Positions 1-5,110 of a stretch of DNA of 11,328 bases are shown piece by piece. The translations under genes were made by a program, and so were the position numbers. Source of the stretch: Nitrosotalea sp. (GTDB lineage Archaea > Thermoproteota > Nitrososphaeria > Nitrososphaerales > Nitrosopumilaceae); NCBI GenBank assembly GCA_022545805.1, contig JAKEIJ010000008.1:1-11328 (forward strand). The letters are read 5' to 3'. The notes under the pieces were generated by a model that was not told where the DNA came from, ran no database searches, and worked only from the letters and a program-made list of their open reading frames with translations. The first letter of the stretch is position 1, and each line of letters begins with the position of its first letter.

Positions 1-227
1 CATTACAGTCCATGATATACAATGAAAAACTTGGCAAGTGGGTAGAGTTGTTTGGTATGGGAATTTTTAGACCAGAGGTAACAAAACCACTTGGAATCAA
101 AAATCCAGTTCTAGCATGGGGTGGAGGAATAGAAAGAATTGCCATGTTACGATATGGTCTAGAAGATGTCAGAGAGTTGTATGAAAACAAATTTGGTTGG
201 TTAAGGAGTGTACCAAAATGCCAGTAG
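1..227 (+). CDS. pheS: Phenylalanyl-tRNA synthetase alpha subunit, C-terminal end (5' end outside window)
   Basis: This is the last part of PheS, the catalytic subunit of the (alpha-beta)2 class II enzyme that charges tRNA-Phe in the cytoplasm. The visible frame enters at the left edge and reads through to a TAG at 225-227. It shows the family's C-terminal signature: GMGIFRPEV, then the AWGGGIERIAML block, which is class II motif 3 (the GxGxxR pattern with its ATP-binding arginine), and the terminal ENKFGWLRSVP. The N-terminal coiled coil and motifs 1 and 2 lie outside the window. It overlaps pheT by 10 bp, as expected for co-translated subunits that must assemble together. Identification is secure; only the 5' boundary is unknown. 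Confidence 0.95.
   Translation, partial: LQSMIYNEKLGKWVELFGMGIFRPEVTKPLGIKNPVLAWGGGIERIAMLRYGLEDVRELYENKFGWLRSVPKCQ
203..208 (+). promoter_or_regulatory. Shine-Dalgarno site of pheT
   Basis: AAGGAG within the last codons of pheS, 9 nt before the ATG at 218. It decides the pheT start and shows that internal operon genes here use SD-led initiation, in contrast to the leaderless first genes elsewhere in the window. Confidence 0.8.
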
Positions 228-1852
228 TCACATTATACTTTGACAGGATAAAAAAAATCCTTGGAAGGAGTATTCCAAAGGGAAAAATTATTGACACTTT
301 GCCGTTCATTGGACTGGATATCGAAGATGAGACAGCTGATCACATCAACGTAGAATACAGCCCAAACAGGCCAGATTATTCCACTGATTATGGAATAATT
401 ACAGGTCTTCAGGGATTACTTGGAATAAAACTTGGTATGCCTGTATTGAAAATTAAAAATGGAAAATATTCCATAAAAGCAGATCCTTCTGTCTCCAAAA
501 TACGACCATATGTCACAGCAATAGAGGCAAGAAATGGCAAGTTAGATGATGAAACAATCCGACAAATAATTACAATGCAAGAGGATCTCCATAATGGATT
601 AGGTAGACGACGAAAGAAGGCATCTATTGGAATACATGATCTTGAAAAAATAAAATTCCCGTTATACTACAAAACTGTAACTCGAGAACACAGCTTTATT
701 CCTCTTGAATCTGATGTATCCATGACTGTAAAAGATATACTGGAAAAAACAGAGACAGGAAAAAAATACAAGAACATCTTGGAAGGACATGCCAAGGTAC
801 CTGTCATTGTTGATTCAGATGGAAAAACTATATCACTTCCTCCTATTGTTAATGCAAAACTTACAGAAATGAATACAAAGGCACGCAATTTACTTGTAGA
901 GGTTACTGCAACTGACAAGAATGCTGCAGAGGGAGTGCTTGCAGTTGTTGCAAATACTTTACAGATTGCAGGATTTGAATTATATTCAGTAAAAATAACT
1001 GGAGCCGGAAACTGTACCCCTGTTCTAAAATCTAGAGATCTTGTACTAGAGCCTAAACTTGTAAACAAGACACTTGGAATTGAGATATCAAACCAACTCA
1101 TAGTAAAGTCTCTTAAAAAAAGTAGGCTGGATGCAAAGTTGCGAGGCAAGAAAATTGTATGTACAATTCCAAGATATAGAACTGATATCTTTGGAGTGAT
1201 GGACCTCGTAGAAGAAGTTGCTCTTGGATATGGAATTCAAAATCTTGCACCTACTATGCCTGAGTCTGTCTCAGCAGGTGAGAGAAATCACACCACAAAG
1301 ACACTTGAGACTGTTCGCTCGATTATGATTGGGCTGGGATATCTTGAAGTGATGAACTTTGAACTTACAAGCAAAGAAATTCTATATGACAAAACTGGTA
1401 GAGAATCGTCTAAGATAATATCTGTTGCAGATTCAAAAAGCCAAGAACACATTATCTTGCGTGACATGTTGCTTCCTGGTATGATGGAAGTGTTGTCAAG
1501 AAATATTCATGAAACGTATCCTCAAAAAATATTTGAGATTGGAACTATATTTGAAAAAGATTCCCCAATTAAGGAAGGAATTCATTTGTCCTGTCTTAGT
1601 GCTCATAAAGATGTCAACTTTACAGAAGTAAAATCTGTTTTACAATCTCTTCTTAAAACTGGTTTTAATTTATCCTGTAACACTGTACCACAAAAGGGGC
1701 CCATGTTTGTTGATGGAAGAACTGGCAGTATTGTGGTTAACGGTAAGAAACTTGGTTCACTGGGGGAAATGGATACAAAAGTTGCTGACAATTTCAAGCT
1801 TAGAACTCCAGTAGCTGGGTTTGAGATAAAACTCACTGATCTTTTATCTTGA
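218..1852 (+). CDS. pheT: Phenylalanyl-tRNA synthetase beta subunit (archaeal type, 544 aa)
   Basis: Partner of PheS in tRNA-Phe aminoacylation; the beta subunit binds tRNA and carries the editing site for mischarged Tyr-tRNA. I chose ATG 218 rather than the in-frame TTG at 197 because a Shine-Dalgarno AAGGAG lies at 203-208, 9 nt before it, inside the end of pheS. The 544-residue protein has the short archaeal/eukaryotic architecture: an N-terminal segment with SPNRPDYSTDYG (about 49-59), a B3/B4 editing domain at roughly 95-260 including QEDLHNGLGRRRKKASIGIH, a B5 domain at about 273-345 ending in PRYRTDIFGVMDLVEEVALGYG, and an inactive class II-like core at about 358-544. It lacks the N-terminal EMAP-type tRNA-binding domain and the C-terminal anticodon-binding domain of the bacterial (~800 aa) subunit, as is normal in archaea. 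Nothing appears broken. Confidence 0.96.
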   Translation: MPVVTLYFDRIKKILGRSIPKGKIIDTLPFIGLDIEDETADHINVEYSPNRPDYSTDYGIITGLQGLLGIKLGMPVLKIKNGKYSIKADPSVSKIRPYVTAIEARNGKLDDETIRQIITMQEDLHNGLGRRRKKASIGIHDLEKIKFPLYYKTVTREHSFIPLESDVSMTVKDILEKTETGKKYKNILEGHAKVPVIVDSDGKTISLPPIVNAKLTEMNTKARNLLVEVTATDKNAAEGVLAVVANTLQIAGFELYSVKITGAGNCTPVLKSRDLVLEPKLVNKTLGIEISNQLIVKSLKKSRLDAKLRGKKIVCTIPRYRTDIFGVMDLVEEVALGYGIQNLAPTMPESVSAGERNHTTKTLETVRSIMIGLGYLEVMNFELTSKEILYDKTGRESSKIISVADSKSQEHIILRDMLLPGMMEVLSRNIHETYPQKIFEIGTIFEKDSPIKEGIHLSCLSAHKDVNFTEVKSVLQSLLKTGFNLSCNTVPQKGPMFVDGRTGSIVVNGKKLGSLGEMDTKVADNFKLRTPVAGFEIKLTDLLS

Positions 1853-1861
1853 TTGTTTGTT

Positions 1862-2041
1862 TTACTTTTGAGAATCATTTTGGAAACAGCTGCAACGCTT
1901 AGACATATGCCTGTTACAACCAATTAGCTTGTGGTCTTTGCAACCGCAGAGTAGACACTTTCTTTCCAATTTGATGCTTTTTCTATGGGATCTGTGCATA
2001 TTACAATATTGTTTCTCAAAAAGAGATGTCCCGACTTGCAA
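1862..2041 (-). CDS. Small Cys/His-rich putative zinc-binding protein, start uncertain
   Basis: A short minus-strand frame ends at TAA 1864-1862, nine bases from the pheT stop and convergent with it. Its last 31 residues contain a dense ligand cluster, CLLCGCKDHKLIGCNRH then SKRCSC, i.e. C-x2-C-x-C-x2-H-x4-C-x2-H-x4-C-x-C, preceded by a basic stretch MHRSHRKSIKLERK. This looks like a small zinc-binding fold, but I do not recognise a named family. In-frame start choices are poor: TTG 2041 (59 aa) or ATG 1999 (45 aa). The frame stays protein-like further up (PDEFERVLQVGTSLFEKQYC, from codon 2062) until a TGA at 2071-2069, with no ATG, GTG or TTG before 2041. The gene may use an unusual start, may have lost its start, or may begin at TTG. 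That it codes is inferred from the motif and from the absence of another explanation for this stretch. Confidence 0.5.
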   Translation of the reverse strand: MQVGTSLFEKQYCNMHRSHRKSIKLERKCLLCGCKDHKLIGCNRHMSKRCSCFQNDSQK

Positions 2042-2092
2042 AACACGCTCAAATTCATCAGGTACTAATCAATCACAATAAATTACTGACTG

Positions 2093-2100
2093 AAAAATAA
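2093..2100 (+). promoter_or_regulatory. TATA-like element of the structured RNA
   Basis: AAAAATAA about 21-26 nt upstream of the first paired base at 2118, the spacing expected for an archaeal TBP/TFB promoter. Its complement would lie near the right distance for the minus-strand small Cys/His gene too, so the direction is uncertain. Confidence 0.4.
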
Positions 2101-2117
2101 TCAATCGCCCCAATAAA

Positions 2118-2262
2118 GCACGCAGACGGACTGGGATGATGAAATATGATTTTTGGTCCACCCAGCCGTGCTACAGGGCACCCCGGTAATAGAACAAGAT
2201 GAGGATTAAGGCTAACGTACCAATGACTCTATGTGAGTCAGAACCGGGGAACATTCTTTTTT
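2118..2262 (+). ncRNA. Putative stand-alone structured RNA of unknown class
   Basis: No convincing reading frame crosses 2072-2350, but the plus strand folds well by eye. A first hairpin pairs GCACG (2118-2122) with CGTGC (2167-2171), then CTGGG (2131-2135) with CCCAG (2161-2165); its apical part contains ATGATGA. A second domain is closed by a perfect 7-bp stem, CCCCGGT (2181-2187) with ACCGGGG (2243-2249), and encloses a 6-bp hairpin TGACTC (2224-2229) / GAGTCA (2235-2240) with a 5-nt loop. The closing stem is followed at once by a T-run (2257-2262), and an AT-rich TATA-like element lies at 2093-2100, about 25 nt before 2118. It has higher GC than its flanks, as archaeal ncRNAs in AT-rich genomes do. 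I could not match it to RNase P, SRP, C/D, H/ACA or a known riboswitch. Confidence 0.6.
2257..2262 (+). terminator. T-run terminator after the structured RNA
   Basis: Six consecutive T shortly after the stem closed at 2249. Archaeal RNA polymerase terminates at such U-tracts, and the position supports a discrete transcript rather than a leader of the next gene. Confidence 0.5.
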
Positions 2263-2382
2263 CCTAAATTTTCCAAAAATACCAAAAACCAAAAGAACCT
2301 CCAAAATTCATCCAAAAAAACTAGTTCTCAATTTTCAACTATGATATAATCTTTGATTTGAAAAGAGAAAACAGATCTATTG

Positions 2383-2390
2383 ATATATTT
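2383..2390 (+). promoter_or_regulatory. TATA box of the Lrp/AsnC RAM-domain gene
   Basis: ATATATTT centred about 23-24 nt before the ATG at 2409, predicting a leaderless transcript and arguing against the upstream in-frame TTG at 2358. Together with the structured RNA this accounts for the gene-free stretch 2072-2408; I see nothing further in 2263-2382. Confidence 0.55.
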
Positions 2391-2408
2391 GCGTTGTATA
2401 GGTATACC

Positions 2409-2648
2409 ATGGCAACTGCATATGTGCTAATAAATTGTGAACTTGGCTCTGAGGAATCTATAATCTCTCAGCTAAAAGCAATCAATGGAGTCAAGGAAGT
2501 TCACGGTACCTTCGGGGCCTACGATATTCTCGCAAAGATCGAATCTCCAACAGTGGAAGCATTAAGAGAAATAATCACTTGGAAAATTCGTAAAATTGAG
2601 AAGATTCGCTCGACTCTGACCCTGATGGGAATAGAAGGTCAAAGTTAA
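2409..2648 (+). CDS. Stand-alone Lrp/AsnC ligand-binding (RAM) domain protein, 79 aa
   Basis: The whole protein is one alpha-beta RAM/AsnC C-terminal domain: MATAYVLINCELGSEESII, then the VKEVHGTFGAYDILAKIES block with its G-x-YD turn, and a final strand IRSTLTLMGIE. In full-length Lrp/AsnC regulators this domain oligomerises and binds amino acids or other small ligands. Here there is no N-terminal helix-turn-helix, so it cannot bind DNA alone; stand-alone versions are common in archaea and are thought to modulate partner proteins or act as ligand sensors. I chose ATG 2409 over the in-frame TTG at 2358 because homologous domains start at this point and a TATA box sits about 24 nt upstream, giving a leaderless mRNA. 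A T-run follows at 2706-2711. The ligand cannot be told from sequence. Confidence 0.88.
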   Translation: MATAYVLINCELGSEESIISQLKAINGVKEVHGTFGAYDILAKIESPTVEALREIITWKIRKIEKIRSTLTLMGIEGQS

Positions 2649-2705
2649 GTCTCTGTGGAAAAATTTTACCCATCTTTTTGAACACTACACCATAGAGTAC
2701 TCTAA

Positions 2706-2711
2706 TTTTTT
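2706..2711 (+). terminator. T-run downstream of the RAM-domain gene
   Basis: Six T residues between the RAM-domain gene and the next TATA element; a plausible archaeal U-tract terminator. No stem precedes it. Confidence 0.35.
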
Positions 2712-2721
2712 ATTCAAAGAA

Positions 2722-2730
2722 CTTTTAATT
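2722..2730 (+). promoter_or_regulatory. TATA box of the HExxH protein gene
   Basis: CTTTTAATT centred about 26 nt before the ATG at 2752, consistent with leaderless initiation exactly at that ATG. Confidence 0.5.
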
Positions 2731-2751
2731 GTGTTATAATCTTTTCATCAC

Positions 2752-3318
2752 ATGTTACTTCACTTTATTTTCTTGGTAAAAGAGGAAGATCTAGACAATA
2801 AGAAATGGGAATTTGATTACGTTACAAAGATGGCACAGTTCTACAAGGTTTGGATTGAAAAGACCTTTTCACAAAAAGTAGAGGTTCAGGCAGATGAGAT
2901 GATAGTAAGATCTAGAAGTAAATTCAGGATTGTAGATACGCCTGCTTTGCTTGATGACCATGCTGATAGGGGAAGAGATATCTTTCATTTCTATTTGACA
3001 TACTTTAGGCCTATTTGGACTGACTGTACATGTGAGGGATATTTTGCAGATAACTTTGGCATGGTTTTGTGGAGCAAAAGTCCACAAAAAGATGACTTGA
3101 AATTTCTAATGGAAACTAATTGCCCAAAGGTCTCACATGAACTTGCTCATGAATTTCTAAGACAAGCTGGATACAAAAATTACAAGGAACTAGTCCATGA
3201 TATATGGGACAAACATCTCTTTGCATCATTGTCCTATGAACACTATGATGCTAATAACAAACAAACAGACAAAGATGCTCTGTTTGCAACTATAGATACT
3301 TCCAGTTTACGGTTATAG
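2752..3318 (+). CDS. Uncharacterised protein with HExxH motif (188 aa)
   Basis: I do not recognise this family. The sequence shows no signal peptide and no clear membrane segment, so it is probably cytoplasmic. The notable element is SHELAHEFLRQAGY at 128-141: H129-E130-L-A-H133 fits the zincin HExxH motif, in which the two histidines bind zinc and the glutamate is the base. Histidines at 149, 155 and 164 could supply a third ligand, but their spacing fits no zincin subgroup I can name. Upstream lie an aromatic-rich, charged N-terminal half and a short DCTCEGYFADNFGM segment (91-104) before the motif. It is a single-gene unit with a TATA box about 26 nt upstream of the ATG. Putative metal-dependent hydrolase or peptidase is inference from the motif alone; HExxH also occurs by chance. 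Confidence 0.75.
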   Translation: MLLHFIFLVKEEDLDNKKWEFDYVTKMAQFYKVWIEKTFSQKVEVQADEMIVRSRSKFRIVDTPALLDDHADRGRDIFHFYLTYFRPIWTDCTCEGYFADNFGMVLWSKSPQKDDLKFLMETNCPKVSHELAHEFLRQAGYKNYKELVHDIWDKHLFASLSYEHYDANNKQTDKDALFATIDTSSLRL

Positions 3319-3358
3319 TAGAATGATACATTTTGATATTTTTAATGTCCTAAAAGAC

Positions 3359-3366
3359 TATAAGTA
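3359..3366 (+). promoter_or_regulatory. TATA box of the C2HC mini-protein gene
   Basis: TATAAGTA centred about 24 nt before ATG 3386, predicting a leaderless transcript and supporting the reality of the 38-residue gene. Confidence 0.5.
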
Positions 3367-3385
3367 AGTGGTTTGGAGTTTTTTT

Positions 3386-3502
3386 ATGCCAGAATTTATT
3401 TGTCCAGATTGTGGTAAGAAACTATTTCATGAAAATGAAACTACGTTGACTGTTGAAAAACAAGTCCACTTAAAATTCTGCCCTGCTAAAAAGAAGCACT
3501 AG
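3386..3502 (+). CDS. 38-residue C2HC zinc-finger-like protein
   Basis: A very short frame from ATG 3386 to TAG 3500-3502. It begins MPEFICPDCGKKLFHEN and ends HLKFCPAKKKH. Cys6 and Cys9 form a CPDCGK knuckle, and His28 with Cys32 (H-x3-C) can complete a single C2HC zinc site; the tail is basic. Such one-finger proteins are frequent in Thaumarchaeota and may bind nucleic acid or protein partners, but no function is known to me. Support for coding is the intact zinc-ligand pattern, a TATA box about 24 nt upstream, and the lack of any better frame here. Its stop codon overlaps the stop codon of the convergent gene on the minus strand. Confidence 0.72.
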   Translation: MPEFICPDCGKKLFHENETTLTVEKQVHLKFCPAKKKH

Positions 3503-4131
3503 CACTTTGTGACAGAATATATTCTGTCTTGAAAACTAGCTGTCTTGAAATCTATCTTATTTTGTGGATCTTTCTTTCGAGTTGTACTTAGTTTTTCTAA
3601 TGTGACAAGTGCCTCTCCATCAAATCCCACTGAAGATCCGAAAACTCCTTCGGAGAGCTGATTTCCATGTTCTCCTTTCTTGATATCGTCAACCATTTCA
3701 TAAAACTTGATGGCCTCTCTTTTTGTTGTTGGACCACCTGAAGATTTGTTAAAACCAACTGCAATGTACATTCCATTATTTTTGACTGCGATGGGTACCT
3801 TGTAGATTTTGCCAGAATGACCTGGGATTTTTTCGTTTAACAAAATTTCACACTTGTGGAACATGCTTGAGATATATGCAAAAAATCGATAGTTGGCGTA
3901 TACGCCGGAGGAATCTTCATGACAATCAACAAAAACCTTGTGTAAAAGTTCAAGAGCAGAATCATTCATGCTTTGCAGACGTTCTTCAATTCTGCCTTTT
4001 CTGACCAGATCTGATTTACAGTCTGCAGCAATTTTTTCTAAAATGAAAGGGGGCAGGTTATAATTTTTCAGTGTAGAAACAAAAGTTCCAGTTTTAGAGG
4101 CTCCAAATGTTGGGAAATTACCTCTGCTCAA
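3499..4131 (-). CDS. Conserved-looking protein of unknown function (210 aa)
   Basis: I do not recognise this protein. It starts at TTG 4131; a TAG lies three codons upstream and GAGG (4144-4141) stands 9 nt before the TTG, so the start is well placed. No signal peptide or membrane helix is visible. The N-terminal half is largely helical and charged (PPFILEKIAADCKSDLVRKG at 27-46, then RIEERLQ). The C-terminal half contains a strand-rich block KVPIAVKNNGMYIAVGF (111-127) followed by SGGPTTKREAIKFYEMVDDI and a Gly-rich EGVFGSSVGFDGEALVTL. The middle block loosely recalls the core of restriction-endonuclease-like folds, but I cannot identify a catalytic D/E-x-K set and do not claim it. It lies downstream of tRNA-Trp on the same strand and is convergent with the small C2HC gene. 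Confidence 0.82.
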   Translation of the reverse strand: MSRGNFPTFGASKTGTFVSTLKNYNLPPFILEKIAADCKSDLVRKGRIEERLQSMNDSALELLHKVFVDCHEDSSGVYANYRFFAYISSMFHKCEILLNEKIPGHSGKIYKVPIAVKNNGMYIAVGFNKSSGGPTTKREAIKFYEMVDDIKKGEHGNQLSEGVFGSSVGFDGEALVTLEKLSTTRKKDPQNKIDFKTASFQDRIYSVTKC

Positions 4132-4140
4132 TTCAATCTA

Positions 4141-4144
4141 CCTC
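4141..4144 (-). promoter_or_regulatory. Shine-Dalgarno site of the 210-aa gene
   Basis: GAGG (followed by T) on the minus strand, 9 nt before the TTG at 4131. It decides the start and shows this gene has a leader, unlike most other single genes here. Confidence 0.6.
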
Positions 4145-4183
4145 GATGTATTTTTGATATTGTAAAACTCAAATCCTATCTCC

Positions 4184-4201
4184 CCTAGCAGAAGTACTAG
4201 G
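4184..4201. repeat. Short inverted repeat in the leader of the 210-aa gene
   Basis: CCTAG (4184-4188) and CTAGG (4197-4201) are perfect complements around an 8-nt spacer. A TATA-like GTTATAAG sits on the minus strand at 4219-4212, which would place the transcription start of the minus-strand gene near 4190, inside the repeat. It could be an operator or a small 5'-leader hairpin; five base pairs could also be chance. Confidence 0.3.
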
Positions 4202-4283
4202 TGCCTTTTTCCTTATAACTGTTATCTAGTGGAGAGAGATCGGATGGTGGGGCCGACCGGAATTGAACCGGCGACACACGGGT

Positions 4284-4337
4284 CACTACAGCTCCAAACT
4301 GTACATCATCCTTGCGTCAGTGAAGCTTGTGAAACCA
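4284..4337 (-). other. tRNA-Trp intron 2, canonical position 37/38
   Basis: A 54-nt insertion between G37 and A38. The bulge-helix-bulge comprises the anticodon stem as outer helix, CTCC (32-35) against GTAG with one C-U mismatch as central helix, 3-nt bulges AGT and TGA, and a 7-bp inner helix GGTTTCA/TGGAGCT with wobble pairs. The loop carries CTGA (4320-4317) and GATGATG (4310-4304), resembling D' and C' boxes. Confidence 0.78.
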
Positions 4338-4346
4338 CTGGAGCCC

Positions 4347-4372
4347 TTAGCGGTGATCATGTGATCTAAACT
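4347..4372 (-). other. tRNA-Trp intron 1, non-canonical, in the anticodon stem (between positions 28 and 29)
   Basis: A 26-nt insertion between AC (27-28) and GGG (29-31) of the anticodon stem. It forms a bulge-helix-bulge: central helix GGCG (exon, 3' strand of the D stem plus base 26) with CGCT (intron end), 3-nt bulges ACA and AAG, each cut after its second base, and an inner hairpin GATC-ACAT-GATC. Such introns are processed by the archaeal tRNA-splicing endonuclease, whose relaxed (heteromeric) form in Crenarchaeota and relatives accepts non-canonical sites. Confidence 0.78.
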
Positions 4373-4425
4373 GTCGCCATACCAGGCTAGGCTACGACCC
4401 CACGTAATGACCATAAATGCACTTG

Positions 4426-4437
4426 AATTTTAATTTA
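4426..4437 (-). promoter_or_regulatory. TATA-like element of tRNA-Trp
   Basis: The minus strand reads TAAATTAAAATT, centred about 30 nt before the tRNA 5' end at 4401, the usual distance for archaeal tRNA promoters. The rest of 4440-4538 shows nothing recognisable. Confidence 0.45.
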
Positions 4438-4564
4438 CTTGACTTCTGAAGATTTATTGGTACCATCATAACTCTTTTTGAGCGTTGGATTGTTACAAGA
4501 AAATTGCATGTCATGATTTCTATATCTTGATAAATTACATGCCTAAATCAGACTCTGATAACTT

Positions 4565-4568
4565 GGAG
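4565..4568 (+). promoter_or_regulatory. Shine-Dalgarno site of the membrane-anchored protein gene
   Basis: GGAG (followed by AG) 8 nt before the TTG at 4577. There is no ATG in this frame before the membrane segment, so the site decides the start. Confidence 0.6.
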
Positions 4569-4576
4569 AGCGAAAT

Positions 4577-5110
4577 TTGGTTAGACCTATAATCATAATA
4601 TTGGGGGCAATTCCGGTGCTTGCTGCTCTTTTCATTGTGGTACCAACACTTCTTAGACCTGAAATTCCAAATGTTGCAGTTAATGCTGATGATGTTATAT
4701 CGATAGAATATAGTAAACAACACCTCAAAAAAATATCATTTGGCCTTACACAGAGCATTGGCGCTGACACAACCGAAGTTTTAACAATATCAAATGATGG
4801 TCAGACTACCTATAGTCTCACAAAGAATGGCTATTCTGAACCTGATAAAAAATATCAGCTGTCAAAAGATGAGGTCAAGAGACTGACTGCTTTGATAAAA
4901 GAGACAGGATTTATGCAAATTCCAACAACAACCTATCCAGTAAAAAGTGATCTAGACGAGTATGACAAATATGGATTACAAGTTACACTAAACGACAAAT
5001 CTATCAATGTCCAGTGGCCTGACCAGAATTCTACTCAGGAATTCATTCCTCCATTGATAAACGAGGTCCAAGACAGCTTGGACGCTGTAATTGCAGAAAT
5101 AATAAAATAA
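4577..5110 (+). CDS. Membrane-anchored extracytoplasmic protein of unknown function (177 aa)
   Basis: The first ~26 residues (MVRPIIIILGAIPVLAALFI and on to VVPTLL) form one hydrophobic helix preceded by an arginine, so the protein is a type II single-pass membrane protein or has an uncleaved signal anchor. About 150 residues follow outside the membrane: a first strand-rich part (VISIEYSKQHLKKISFG, then TTEVLTISNDGQTTYSLTKN) and an acidic C-terminal region that reads as a small alpha-beta domain (SKDEVKRLTALIKETGFMQI, YGLQVTLNDKSINVQWPDQN). No catalytic motif or metal site is evident. The start is TTG with SD GGAG 8 nt upstream; a stop lies in frame just above. A short separate frame (4539-4592) overlaps this start. 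It sits alone before pdxS, 25 bp away, but pdxS has its own TATA box, so no operon is implied. Confidence 0.85.
   Translation: MVRPIIIILGAIPVLAALFIVVPTLLRPEIPNVAVNADDVISIEYSKQHLKKISFGLTQSIGADTTEVLTISNDGQTTYSLTKNGYSEPDKKYQLSKDEVKRLTALIKETGFMQIPTTTYPVKSDLDEYDKYGLQVTLNDKSINVQWPDQNSTQEFIPPLINEVQDSLDAVIAEIIK

Larger units (their letters stand above)
4245..4401 (-). tRNA. tRNA-Trp (anticodon CCA) with two introns and encoded CCA end
   Basis: On the minus strand the acceptor GGGGTCG (4401-4395) pairs with CGGCCCC (4255-4249). The discriminator is A4248 and CCA is encoded at 4247-4245. The D arm is GCC/GGC around TAGCCTGGTAT. The T arm is GCCGG-TTCAATT-CCGGT. Removing introns at 4372-4347 and 4337-4284 gives a perfect anticodon stem, ACGGG/CCCGT, with loop CTCCAGA. 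The anticodon CCA lies at 4341-4339. The variable loop is GTGTC. The mature body is 74 nt before CCA. Without removing both introns no sensible cloverleaf forms. A TATA-like element lies about 30 nt upstream. The CCA anticodon and 37/38 intron position match the known pattern of archaeal tRNA-Trp. Confidence 0.92.

Noticed and set aside
667..1149. Antisense open frame inside pheT
   Set aside because: It lies wholly opposite a well-conserved pheT region, is low in recognisable protein features and has no promoter or SD.
2118..2262. RNase P RNA or SRP RNA as the identity of the structured RNA
   Set aside because: The element is far shorter than either typical RNA, and I see neither the GAGGAAAGTCC-type RNase P core nor the SRP helix-8 GGAA motif. 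Some resemblance (CGGTAA, CAGAACCGG) is too short to rely on.
2358..2408. N-terminal extension of the RAM-domain protein from TTG 2358
   Set aside because: The TATA box at 2383-2390 lies inside this stretch, and the domain begins naturally at ATG 2409.
4184..4210. Inverted repeat plus T5 as a plus-strand terminator
   Set aside because: No plus-strand gene leads into it (the nearest ends at 3502), and the stem is only 5 bp; a role in the minus-strand leader is at least as likely.
4284..4401. Reading the tRNA as tRNA-Pro(TGG) from the hairpin TACAG-TTTGGAG-CTGTA
   Set aside because: It leaves a 14-nt variable region with no stem and needs a 5' intron with no bulge-helix-bulge. The Trp(CCA) solution gives a perfect 5-bp stem, a 5-nt variable loop and two supported splice sites.
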